From assembly GCF_008974265.1 (NCBI RefSeq), contig NZ_BKZW01000001.1, positions 2,728,001 through 2,792,000 of the forward strand: a stretch of DNA of 64,000 bases, given 5' to 3'. This stretch comes from Dictyobacter vulcani. GTDB lineage: Bacteria; Chloroflexota; Ktedonobacteria; Ktedonobacterales; Ktedonobacteraceae. The position numbers and the translations under genes are program-made. Shown here in pieces: positions 46,593-55,433 of the stretch. Positions within the stretch are counted from its first letter, which is position 1; each line of letters begins with the position of its first letter. The notes below the pieces were generated by a model that saw only the letters and a program-made list of their open reading frames with translations, made no database searches and was not told the DNA's origin.

Positions 46593-47531
46593 CTAATGCT
46601 CTGTGTGTTTTTTGATTGATTTTTGCCAGGACCAGAGGTGGATGTTTTTTTGACTGGCGGAAGCGATGATTTTATTATCGGGTGACCAGGCGATGGCACG
46701 AATCCAGTGAGTGTGCTGGTTGGTGAGCAGGGCTTTACTCTGGCCGTTCTGGACTGACCAGACGTGCAGGTGGGTATCATTGCCGCCGGAGCAAATATAG
46801 CGGCCATCGGGGGACCAGGCGAGAGTTTTTATGATATGGGTATGTTCGCGATAGATGTAGCGGGTCTGTCCACTCCGGGCATCCCAGAGTCGAGCGTGGC
46901 GATCATAGCCTGCTGAGGCCAGACTTTTTCCATCGGGGGACCAGCAGACGGCGTAGATGGGCCCGTTATGTTCACTGTACTCCAACAACTGCTCGCCGCT
47001 GTACGCATGCCAGATTTGCACCACTTCATCGAAACTGCCAGAGGCGATATAGGGAGCCTGTGGCGACCAGGGAGCGGCAAAGATGCGATCCTGGCCGGTA
47101 TGTGTGTGGATGGTTTGTCCATCAAAAGCATACCAGACCTGGACCGAGTTATCGCCAAAGTCTCCGCCAGAGGCGATCATAGTGCCATCGGGAGACCAGG
47201 AAAGACTACGCACAAAGCGCTTATGGCCACGATACGTTGTGAGCAAATTTCCTGTCTCTGCTTCCCAGACATGGACAAAGCCACCTGTACAACCGCTAGC
47301 CAGATAGCGGGAGTCAGGTGACCAGGCAATGGCCAGGATACAGCCAGGATGACCACGAAATGTCAGGAGATGCTGGCAGGTTGCGGGATCCCAGACCTGC
47401 ACTGTGTTGTCCCGGCCGCCAGAGGCCACACGCATGCCATCAGGAGACCAAGCCAGCGCAAAAACGTTATCGGTATGGCCCGTATATGTGGCAGGCTCCC
47501 GGACAGTATTGTGGTGTATGACCGTGCTCAT
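46593..47531 (-). CDS. WD40 beta-propeller protein
   Basis: A 312-residue protein built of seven WD40 blades and little else. The recurring core is AWSPDGxxxASGGxDxxVxVW, for example VFALAWSPDGMRVASGG and IKTLAWSPDGRYICSGG, with the blade GH dipeptide in GHTDNV, GHPGCI and GHKRFV. One propeller is complete. It has no kinase or caspase domain of the kind often fused to bacterial WD40s, so it is probably a scaffold. The ATG lies two bases after the mog stop with AAAGGA upstream, so it is the third gene of the CpXC-mog-WD40 operon. Function is unknown. Confidence 0.9.
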   Translation of the reverse strand: MSTVIHHNTVREPATYTGHTDNVFALAWSPDGMRVASGGRDNTVQVWDPATCQHLLTFRGHPGCILAIAWSPDSRYLASGCTGGFVHVWEAETGNLLTTYRGHKRFVRSLSWSPDGTMIASGGDFGDNSVQVWYAFDGQTIHTHTGQDRIFAAPWSPQAPYIASGSFDEVVQIWHAYSGEQLLEYSEHNGPIYAVCWSPDGKSLASAGYDRHARLWDARSGQTRYIYREHTHIIKTLAWSPDGRYICSGGNDTHLHVWSVQNGQSKALLTNQHTHWIRAIAWSPDNKIIASASQKNIHLWSWQKSIKKHTEH

Positions 47532-47533
47532 CC

Positions 47534-48019
47534 TTAGTGTTCCTTTGGACCATCGATGATGAGATTTATCGCATGTGGCAGGACCGATAAGGCATATTCC
47601 AGACATTGCTGAACGGCCTTGGGGCTTCCCGGCAGATTGATAATCAGGGTACGACCACGAACTCCGGCCACGCCCCGCGAAAGCATAGCCATAGGCGTAT
47701 ATTGCAGACTGATAGCCCGGAGCGCTTCCGATATTCCCGGGGCATCACGTTCAATAATGGCTTTGGTTGCTTCAGGTGTGACATCGCGTGGTGCCAGACC
47801 GGTACCACCGGTAGTGATAATAAGATTGAGCTTTTGCTCATCGCACCAGGAGCGTAACACAGACGCAATCTGGGCCTGTTCATCCGGGACAATATCCTGG
47901 ACCTGAACCGTCGTTTCAGGTAAGCGTGTGATGATCTCATGGGCACGCGCCCCACTCAGATCCTGTCGTTCACCGCGTGCTGCGCCATCGCTAATGGTTA
48001 AGATGCCAACTGTAATCAT
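47534..48019 (-). CDS. mog: molybdopterin adenylyltransferase-type protein (MogA/MoaB)
   Basis: A 161-residue MoCF-fold enzyme of molybdenum-cofactor synthesis that adenylates molybdopterin before metal insertion. Signature features: VGILTISDGAARGERQDLSG at the N-terminus, LIITTGGTGLAPRDVTPEAT (about 67-86) and the C-terminal SRGVAGVRGRTLIINLPGSP. MogA and MoaB cannot be told apart by sequence alone. It lies three bases after the CpXC gene stop and two bases before the WD40 gene, so the three are coupled. Confidence 0.92.
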   Translation of the reverse strand: MITVGILTISDGAARGERQDLSGARAHEIITRLPETTVQVQDIVPDEQAQIASVLRSWCDEQKLNLIITTGGTGLAPRDVTPEATKAIIERDAPGISEALRAISLQYTPMAMLSRGVAGVRGRTLIINLPGSPKAVQQCLEYALSVLPHAINLIIDGPKEH

Positions 48020-48022
48020 GAT

Positions 48023-48688
48023 TTACCCTCGTGTGGCTAGCTCGCGCATCAATGCTCCAACCTGGCGCCGCGATCCATACAGCCAGACGGTGTATTCATC
48101 AGGGAGGTCTTCGACCTCAATACAACAGCCCATCTCGGAGGCTAGCTTGCGTGTAATGTCGTGAAACTGCCCGCGCTCGGCCTCACTGCGGCTCTGAGTA
48201 CTCAGTGCCAGGCGGCCCAGTCGATCCTCAGGACTTAAATTCATCGCGATCAACTCGCCCAACTGTTCCAGTCCAAAGACCACTTTCAGCGGCGGCATAT
48301 CCTGGGCCTCGGAGGCCGAGAGTGAAACCACGCGACCACCATTGTGGCTGCTGGATTCGTTATCTGTTGCCCCGGGTTGCTCATGGAGCTTTGAAGCATC
48401 CATATACACATCGCGTAGCTTCTCCAGGATCAAGAGCCGGGCATTTTCCGGTGCATCGGCGCGTGGGTGAACATACGCCAGCAGGTTATAGGCCGGATCT
48501 GAATACACAAATGGTACCGAGATAGCGGCCCTTCTGCCACAATTGGGGCAGGTAGAAACGTTAATCAGGCCGGCCAGGACAACGTAGCGCAGGTGTGCAT
48601 CATCTGCGACATTGACATATTCATAAGCCTTGCCTGTAAACACTTGTCCACAGGGGCAAGTAAATGTATGTGTTGTCGAACGTGACAT
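48023..48688 (-). CDS. CpXC-domain zinc protein
   Basis: A 221-residue protein starting MSRSTTHTFTCPCGQVFTGK. Residues 9-60 carry the CPCG and CPNCGRRA pairs of the CpXC domain, whose role is unknown. It continues with FVYSDPAYNLLAYVHPRADA, a helical middle and a C-terminal alpha/beta segment with LGRLALSTQSRSEAERGQFH. The upstream frame to 48796 lacks a ribosome site; even here the site is weak (GAAGAA). It is first in a tight operon with mog and the WD40 protein. Confidence 0.8.
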   Translation of the reverse strand: MSRSTTHTFTCPCGQVFTGKAYEYVNVADDAHLRYVVLAGLINVSTCPNCGRRAAISVPFVYSDPAYNLLAYVHPRADAPENARLLILEKLRDVYMDASKLHEQPGATDNESSSHNGGRVVSLSASEAQDMPPLKVVFGLEQLGELIAMNLSPEDRLGRLALSTQSRSEAERGQFHDITRKLASEMGCCIEVEDLPDEYTVWLYGSRRQVGALMRELATRG

Positions 48689-48979
48689 AGAAAAATTCTT
48701 CGCTATAGTTTCTAATACAATATCCTGTAAGCATATTGTGGAAGGCTCGATTGTCACGGCTTTTCTACACTGCTTATAGCATACTGACAATGTCAAAAAG
48801 GGATGGTGTTAAAACACTAGAAACGGGAATTAGATCTTAACTTTTAACAAGTATAACATATTGTGTGATTTTAGTACTCTGTCAGGTTCCATTGGAAAGG
48901 CTTGCCCGCTACGCGGGCGAGAGAGGGGGAAGGGAGACCAGGGCACAGCCCTGGAACCCAGTCAGGGGATTGCATCCCC

Positions 48980-50493
48980 ATAGGTGCGAACGTAAGCACA
49001 ATAGTACTTGAACAACGAAAAAAGAGGCCAAACACGGTCTTTCTCTGGTATCGTTACAAAAAACCAAAACGTGACGAAGGAGAAACACCATGTCAAGCCG
49101 ACCTCATCATACGCAAAAATGTCTCACAGAGCAAGCCCTGGGCCAGATCAATGATGCTGGATGGCAAGAAATCCTTGCGCTCTTACCACCAGATGTCAAT
49201 GAACAAGCCTTTACCCATCAAGCCTTTACACGCTCCAATGGGTTGCGTTGCCCAACCGATTTGCTGCGTGGCATCTTTGCCTACGTCTTTTGCTTCCGCT
49301 CGTTCCGCGAGCTCGCTGCCTGGGCTGTGAGCACGAGACTGAGCACCAATGGAGACCGCTCGTGGGCCAAACGGACGCATCAGTCCTCAGATTGGTTGCT
49401 CTCGATCGTACAAACCCTGGTGGGATCGAGCGAGCCAGAAAAGGCTCTGGATCTGCCTGCGGGCTTCACCGGATGCATCCGTCTGGTGGATGCTACCCAT
49501 CTGCGCACCTGGAAGCGCTCGGGCGAAAGTCGCCGATTGCACTGCAGTTATGAACTGCTGAGCAAACGGCTCGACCAGGTCGTGCTGACGGATCACCATG
49601 TGGGCGAAGGGCTCAAGCACTTTCATGGACAACGCGGAGACATCGTGGTCGGGGATTGTGCCTACTGTCGTCGACAAGCAATCCTCGATCAACTCGATGA
49701 GGGCGTTGAGGTCGTGACCCGATTGCATTGGTCCTCGATGCCCTTACTTGAGGCCGATGCTCAGACGCCGTTTGATCTCTCTGGCTGGTTGACCCACGTG
49801 GAGCCAACGGGCAAGGGAGAAGCCAACGTCGTGTTCCAGGTGCGTGGCCGTCAGCAGCCGATGCGTCTAGTGGCCGTTCATCTGAGTCCAGAAGCAGCCA
49901 AGCGAGCGCACAGCAAGCGAAAGGAGAAGGCCCGCAAGAATGGGCGCACCAACCAGGCATTGACGATTCAGATCGCCGATTGGTTGGTGGTACTTACCTC
50001 GCTGTCAGCGGATCATTGGTCAGCCGAGCAAATCCTGTTGCTCTATCGGGCGCGTTGGCAGATCGAACTGCTCTTCAAGCGCATCAAGCAATTGGTGCGT
50101 TTACACCGCTTACGCAGTGATGATTTGCAAAGTAATCAAGCGGTACTTGCAGCCATGCTGGTCGGCTGGATCCTCTTGGAGCGGCAGGTGAGCCAGGCAC
50201 GCCGCGAGTTGCATGAGCAAGCGAGAGGGCGCGTGGCGGGGCCGATGAGTACCTGGGCGCTGTGTGCCGTCTTTGCTCAAAGCCTGCACACGATGATCCT
50301 GGGTACCTGGACCTGGTCGCACATCCAAGCGTCACTCTCCCAGATGCAGCCGGTCGTGCGGTATCATCCGCAAAACCGTGTGCATCAGGAATCTGAAGTG
50401 GTCACGCAACTAGCCCAGACGCTCTATCTGGCATCGGCTTGAGGTCTTTTTCGTTGATTCAATTGTTCAAGTACTGCTTACGTTCGCACCTAT
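48980..50493 (+). mobile_element. IS4-family insertion sequence, complete
   Basis: A 1514-bp element. The terminal inverted repeats begin ATAGGTGCGAACGTAAGC at both ends, then continue AGTACTTGAACAA, with about five extra bases in the left copy. It is flanked by a 14-bp direct repeat GGGATTGCATCCCC (48966-48979 and 50494-50507). It carries one transposase gene. The target is itself nearly palindromic. Confidence 0.93.
49090..50442 (+). CDS. IS4-family transposase
   Basis: A 450-residue DDE transposase. The catalytic residues are seen as IRLVDATHLR (first Asp), VVGDCAYCRR (second Asp) and the IS4 signature YRARWQIELLFKRIKQL, which fits Y-x2-R-x3-E-x6-K exactly. The gene fills the element between the inverted repeats, and no frameshift is seen, so it may be active. 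The start ATG has AAGGAGAAACACC upstream. It lies within repeat copy 4, next to nurA. Confidence 0.95.
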   Translation: MSSRPHHTQKCLTEQALGQINDAGWQEILALLPPDVNEQAFTHQAFTRSNGLRCPTDLLRGIFAYVFCFRSFRELAAWAVSTRLSTNGDRSWAKRTHQSSDWLLSIVQTLVGSSEPEKALDLPAGFTGCIRLVDATHLRTWKRSGESRRLHCSYELLSKRLDQVVLTDHHVGEGLKHFHGQRGDIVVGDCAYCRRQAILDQLDEGVEVVTRLHWSSMPLLEADAQTPFDLSGWLTHVEPTGKGEANVVFQVRGRQQPMRLVAVHLSPEAAKRAHSKRKEKARKNGRTNQALTIQIADWLVVLTSLSADHWSAEQILLLYRARWQIELLFKRIKQLVRLHRLRSDDLQSNQAVLAAMLVGWILLERQVSQARRELHEQARGRVAGPMSTWALCAVFAQSLHTMILGTWTWSHIQASLSQMQPVVRYHPQNRVHQESEVVTQLAQTLYLASA

Positions 50494-50497
50494 GGGA

Positions 50498-50635
50498 TTG
50501 CATCCCCTGCACCCCTGCTTTTGCACTCCCTGTACCCCTGCTTTTGCATTCCCTGTACCCCTGCTTTTGCACTCCCTGTACCCCTGCTTTTGCATTCCCT
50601 GTACCCCTGCTTTTGCATTCCCTGTACCCCTGCTG
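50498..50635. repeat. 23-bp tandem repeat (6 units)
   Basis: Six units of 23 bp, each starting TTGCATTCCC, TTGCACTCCC or TTGCATCCCC and ending TACCCCTGCTT or CACCCCTGCTT. The period is the same as in the array at 5587-5764, but the internal sequence differs, so the two arrays were expanded separately from the same family unit. Confidence 0.92.
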
Positions 50636-50691
50636 AACTGCGATGACGTGTTAGCGTTGCCTGCACCCCTGGTGAAGGCTGAGATGACGTG

Positions 50692-51961
50692 TTAGCGTCG
50701 CCGATTCTTGCTTAATGACTTGGTTGAATAGTTAAATTTGACATTCTGGCGTTCCAGGAAGGCCTGGAAGTGACCATAGAACTCATTACGATCCTGCATT
50801 GTGATTACCGACACGGCATCGGCCGTCTCAATCGCATAGGGATAGCCATTGCCAGCGATAATCTCAGCTCGTACCACATCCAGCACTGGTTCTAGAATTC
50901 CATCATCGAGCATCCAGCGTGGAAACTCCAGCCTGGTAGGTGGCCGAGCAGCGCTGGTCTGTAGATAGCAGAAGGCCACACTATTATGGTAAGGACCATA
51001 GCTTTCCAGTATATCATTACGAGCACAGAGCATGGCCGGAGTACGATCACCCCAGCGTAGATGACCGCGCCAGAGCAGAGCATCATGGATCTTTTTTGTA
51101 TCTCGCAACACCGGTCTGGGCAGCGCAGAGTCCAGGCGGCGCAGCATCGTGATCATATCGCGGGCGTAACTGGTATCAATATAACCGATCAGCGGAACCC
51201 GTAGTTCTTCAGAGGTACGCAGTAAATTGACCGCGGCATCGATATAGCGCTGGCGATAAGGATTCGGCATCGTCATGGCGAACGAGACTACCAGTGAGCC
51301 ATCAAAGAAAACTACAGGACTTGTAGACAGGGTCTTCCTCACGTCTGGCTGTGGCATGCTGCTGCATCAGTGTACACAGGGTTTCGATCTCCAGCAGATA
51401 GCGGCGCTGGGTTACCTGCATCTCAGAATAAGGATAGCTATCAGGATCGTCCGAGTCATTATTTGTTTCTTCCATCAGCTCTTCAGGTGCCAGGACCTCC
51501 ATGCGTACATCCTTGGTATAAGTACGGCCACGGGCATGTGGATTAACAAAGAAACCCACCTGCACCAGTCCAACAGGAATCGAGGCATCACGCCAGGGCA
51601 TTAACTGACTGCCATCAACAGCGATTGTGGTCGTTCCTTCTATACATTCGGCCCACAGGCGTGATTGCTCATGGCTGGTGAACTCGCGGCCAAACGGGAA
51701 GACTGGACCATGATATGTCTGGTTGGCGGCATTCACCAGCCAGCGATCCAATTCCATCGTCGGACGCGCGCCAGCGGAGGGCATACCAACGTCATCGGGG
51801 GGAAGCATGTTCTCAAGTTGAGCGCTGGATGTATAGCGCTCATATAACGACTCAAGGGCATACTGATACATCGCCAATTGTTCGTTGAATGAGCCATCGA
51901 AGAGCGAGAACTGTCCCTTCTTGGCATTGAGCGCCGCCTGCAGTCTGCCTTTGTGCAGCAT
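50692..51961 (-). pseudogene. nurA: NurA-type DNA-repair nuclease, frameshifted as sequenced
   Basis: Two overlapping frames (51302-51961 and 50692-51357) together give one protein of about 422 residues. The N-terminal part has TTTIAVDGSQLMPW, carrying the first NurA Asp. The second part has VVFFDGSLVVSFA, the second DGS motif, then VPLIGYIDTSYARDM and a helical C-terminus. NurA nucleases normally act with Mre11/Rad50 and HerA in end resection. The frames are joined by skipping one base somewhere in 51310-51345, where CCC and AAGTCC are candidate sites. It starts 15 bases after the Rad50-like gene, so they are an operon. Either the gene is inactivated or one base is spurious. Confidence 0.8.
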
Positions 51962-51976
51962 AATCTTCCCCTCTAA

Positions 51977-54900
51977 CTAATTGGTAGGTTGTAACAAGGT
52001 CTGGTTGGCCTCGGTATCGGCCCAGCCCTGTCCCGGATTGGCCTGTGGCAGGCTATCTTCATCATCCAGTAACTGAGTTTCACCATGGACTTTATTCAGG
52101 CGTACCAGGCTATCCAGTCCCTGTTCGAAGGTATCATCATGACTGATGACAATCAGTTGATCGAAGCCACGCACGCGGCGGATCTGCTCGGCCAGATTCA
52201 TACGCCGCAATTCATCCATGTTCTGGGTAGGCTCATCGAAGAAGGCAATATTGAGTGATGACAGTTTCTTTAAGAGCGCCAGGCGAATGGCGAGGGCTGC
52301 ACTCATCTGCTCACCACCACTCAACTGGGCAAAACTGCGGTCCACACCCTGCTGGCGTAGGATGACCTCATAGTCATTGCGCCAGGCGAGTTGGGCCCGG
52401 CGATCACCCATAATCTCACCAAAGATGCGATTGGCCTCAGCTGAGATATCAGATAGCATAGCTTTCAACACATGTGGTGCCGCATCCTTAATCAGTTCGC
52501 GGAACTGTCCCATCATTTTATGCAGATCATCCAGCGTCTGATATTCTTTCTGGGCAACCTCAAGCTCGGCCAGTAAGACCTCAGCCGCCGCTATCTGCTG
52601 CTCAAGCCTGTTCATTTCTAGCTGCAGTGTTTTCATCTGCTCAATAAGTTGGACCTGCTCATATCTGACACGCTCGATCGTGAGACCAAGCTCCTCCAGA
52701 TCCTGCCGATTGAAGGCTGCCTGAGCTTGCTCGAATTCCTGCTGGACTGCCTGCAGTTTCTCTCTGGCCTCAGTTGTAACTGTTTGCTGGCGTTGAAAGG
52801 CCTGTTGTCGCTCTGGTAAGCCCAGAGCCTCATTCTGATGTTGTAGATAGCGATGGTAACCGGATTGGTTTTGCTGGACCAGGAGTTCCTGACGTGCAAT
52901 CTCACTATCCAGCGAGGCATAGGCAGTTAATTGAGTATCCAGGCTCTGGAGCTGTTGCTGAATATCCTGTAGCCGTAGCTCTTCCTGCTGAAGTTGCTGT
53001 TGATACTGAGCTTCTTTGGCCAGCGTATCCTGTTTAGCCCGGCTCTCGGAACGTGGATCATTCAAGTCGGTTAAATCGGTTTCCAATTGTTTCAGTCTGG
53101 CTCCACTGCCCTGAAGCTGGCTTGCCTCCTGACGCAGATTGGTAATATCGGTTTCCAGTTGCGCGAGCTGTTTTTGTACGTGTTCAAGCTGGCGATTCAG
53201 GCCATCGAGGGCACGCACTTCAGTATCAGCCTGTTTGCTGGCCTGTAGCTCTATTTCAGCCTGTTTGAATTGCTGCTCCACCTGATCAATGTCTGCCAGT
53301 TCCTGCGTCAGGGTCGCAACCTCCTGTTCCAGGCGTGTCATTTCACGTTGGATGCGCTGCATATTTTCCGCACGCTCATCGCGTCGTTCCAGATAATCAG
53401 ACCAGCGTGTCAGGGCGTCGGCGTATTTCTGGATCTGGTCTTTGCGCCGTGTCAGGGTACGCTGCTGGACCTGGATCGACTCGATTTTTCCTTTTTCTTC
53501 GGTTAAGAGTCCTTCAAAATACGACTCCAGACTGACAATACCTTTCTGGCGAATATTCAGACAGCTCTCATGGAGCAGAGGACACTGTCCACCAGCGGAC
53601 TGGGCTCGCGAGCGAGCGTAGCCATCGATGTTGCCTTCCAGGCGGTTGCGCTGGGCATTGAGTGTTTGCAGTTCTTGCTCAAGCTCTGGCATCTCCTCGG
53701 CCTCCAGGCGATGCTCTTCTATCTGGCGCACATTATTTTCCGCGCGTCGCAGGAGGTCAGCAGCCGGCTCCAGCTCGCGTTGTTTTTCGCGCAGCGCAGC
53801 CTGTTTATCCTTAAGCTGGCGTTGCTTTTCGTTGCGTTTGCTGGCCTGGAGGAGTAACCGGGTATGTGTCTCGCGGCGGGTTTCAAGGAGCTGAGCGATG
53901 GGCACCAATGGTTGGATAGCTGTAATTTTTCGCTGGCATTGCTCTTGTTCGTGAGTGGCTGCATCGTGTTTGTCTTTACTCTGCTGGCCGGAGGCGCATA
54001 CTTCCAGATAGCGCTGCCTCTGCTGGCGAGCCTCGTCGCGCTGGCGTTCTAACTCAAGTTGTTGTTCGACCAGGGGAGCCAATTCTGCGATACGCCGTCG
54101 TGCTCGTTCCACTTCTTGTAGACGATTCTGATGATTGGCTATGCGCTCATTGATCTGGATTTCCGTGCTGCTTGTTTTGCCATGTTGCTGGCGTAAGGCA
54201 TCCCGGGCATTGGCCTGTTGCCGTAAATCGCGCAGGGTGATGGTGGCTTGCTGATGCTGGTCATAAGCGGACTGCTGGTCCGTGACAATTTGCTGAGCTT
54301 CATAGGCCTTTTGGAAACTCCGCTGTAGATCCTGCAAACGTTGATCGGCAAAGCTATAATCGGAGCGCGCATGCTCATAGCGTGTATTGAGATCGCGGAC
54401 GCGCTCGGCCTGTTGATCCAGGAATGTTTTACGCTGCTCATGGGTGGTGAGCAACTCGCTGAGCTGGATATTTTTGGCTTTATTTTCCTGATCCTCCAGC
54501 CGTTTGCTTTGCAGTTGCTCACGCCAACCGTCTAACTCGCGGGTCTCATATTGTAAGCGCTCAATGGTCGAGCGCTGGGTCTGGAGCTGTTCTTTATAAT
54601 GATTCTGGGAGCCAAGCAGATATTTCGCGGCAACTTGATAATCCTCGATCTGTAGCAGTGCATCAAAGGTCTGTTTGCGTTTAGCGCCGGTTTCCAGAAA
54701 AATAGAGGTGAAGGTTCCCTGTGGTACGCCCAGGGCATCGCGAAACAGCGCATCCAGGGAGCGCTCGCGATCAATACCAAAGAGCTCGTGGAGCTTATCC
54801 TGTACATCAGCGCGTTGCTCCAGGCGCATATCTGCTTCTTCATCATAGACCTGCCAGCGTGAACCGGTACCACATTGGCGCTCAACGGTATAGGGGCGAT

Positions 54901-55129
54901 CATCGCCACCAACCAGGTGAACAACAACCTTACCGTTCTTCTCGCCCTCACGCACAAATTGTTCCTGCTTATATGGCAAATAGCCAAATAGCGCGAAGCC
55001 AATGGCCTCGACCAGTGTGGTCTTACCCGCGCCATTCGCGCCACTGATAGCCGTCGTACCACGGCGAAAATCGACCGCAACCTGGCGATAACTTTTTATA
55101 TTTTCCAACTCAATACGAGTGATGAGCAT
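51977..55129 (-). CDS. Rad50/SbcC-like SMC-family ATPase with variant hook
   Basis: A 1050-residue protein. Walker A GANGAGKTT is at 30-38 and a Q-loop-like FGYLPYKQEQF follows. Two coiled-coil arms enclose a hook, GGQCPLLHESCLNIRQ, with Cys516 and Cys523. The ABC signature is FAQLSGGEQMSAALAIRLAL, followed by Walker B/D-loop NIAFFDEPTQNMDE and VISHDDTFEQG. The hook is Cys-x6-Cys rather than CxxC, so zinc dimerisation may differ. SbcC/Rad50 normally pairs with SbcD/Mre11; here the partner gene is nurA. The ATG chosen (MLITRIELENIKSY) is the natural family start; its ribosome site is weak. A C-terminal polar tail of about 30 residues follows. Confidence 0.9.
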   Translation of the reverse strand: MLITRIELENIKSYRQVAVDFRRGTTAISGANGAGKTTLVEAIGFALFGYLPYKQEQFVREGEKNGKVVVHLVGGDDRPYTVERQCGTGSRWQVYDEEADMRLEQRADVQDKLHELFGIDRERSLDALFRDALGVPQGTFTSIFLETGAKRKQTFDALLQIEDYQVAAKYLLGSQNHYKEQLQTQRSTIERLQYETRELDGWREQLQSKRLEDQENKAKNIQLSELLTTHEQRKTFLDQQAERVRDLNTRYEHARSDYSFADQRLQDLQRSFQKAYEAQQIVTDQQSAYDQHQQATITLRDLRQQANARDALRQQHGKTSSTEIQINERIANHQNRLQEVERARRRIAELAPLVEQQLELERQRDEARQQRQRYLEVCASGQQSKDKHDAATHEQEQCQRKITAIQPLVPIAQLLETRRETHTRLLLQASKRNEKQRQLKDKQAALREKQRELEPAADLLRRAENNVRQIEEHRLEAEEMPELEQELQTLNAQRNRLEGNIDGYARSRAQSAGGQCPLLHESCLNIRQKGIVSLESYFEGLLTEEKGKIESIQVQQRTLTRRKDQIQKYADALTRWSDYLERRDERAENMQRIQREMTRLEQEVATLTQELADIDQVEQQFKQAEIELQASKQADTEVRALDGLNRQLEHVQKQLAQLETDITNLRQEASQLQGSGARLKQLETDLTDLNDPRSESRAKQDTLAKEAQYQQQLQQEELRLQDIQQQLQSLDTQLTAYASLDSEIARQELLVQQNQSGYHRYLQHQNEALGLPERQQAFQRQQTVTTEAREKLQAVQQEFEQAQAAFNRQDLEELGLTIERVRYEQVQLIEQMKTLQLEMNRLEQQIAAAEVLLAELEVAQKEYQTLDDLHKMMGQFRELIKDAAPHVLKAMLSDISAEANRIFGEIMGDRRAQLAWRNDYEVILRQQGVDRSFAQLSGGEQMSAALAIRLALLKKLSSLNIAFFDEPTQNMDELRRMNLAEQIRRVRGFDQLIVISHDDTFEQGLDSLVRLNKVHGETQLLDDEDSLPQANPGQGWADTEANQTLLQPTN

Positions 55130-55433
55130 AATACAACGGCCAGCCTTCCTAAGCAATACCAATCAATATGAAATACAGCTATTTTTACTTTAACCAATTC
55201 CGTTTGAAACGACCAAAAGCGGAAACATTCAGGCGCATTATAACACGACCGGAAACATCGTGAGGTGAGATGTATCTTTATATGCCATAATTCTCCATGT
55301 GTTTGCACTCACATGATTGAATTGTGTCACAGAAAAAGAAATCAAGGTGTTAATCAGATAGAGCGATATAAAACGCAGAAGGACTCGTTGGATAGTCATT
55401 ATCCTTCGAGTCCTCTGTTGGTTTCGAGCGTAC

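Larger units (their letters stand above)
48872..50640. repeat. MITE-like dispersed repeat, copy 4, interrupted by an IS4-family element
   Basis: The left end, TAGTACTCTGTCAGGTTCC with ATTGGAAAGG, and the core blocks (CCCGCTACGCGGGCG, CCAGGGCACAGCCCTGG, GTCAGGGGATTGCATCCCC) are at 48872-48979. An insertion sequence follows, then the core resumes as GGGATTGCATCCCCTGCACC at 50494. It expands into a 23-bp minisatellite (50498-50635). No right terminal repeat is seen: the copy runs into the 3' end of nurA. Confidence 0.82.
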
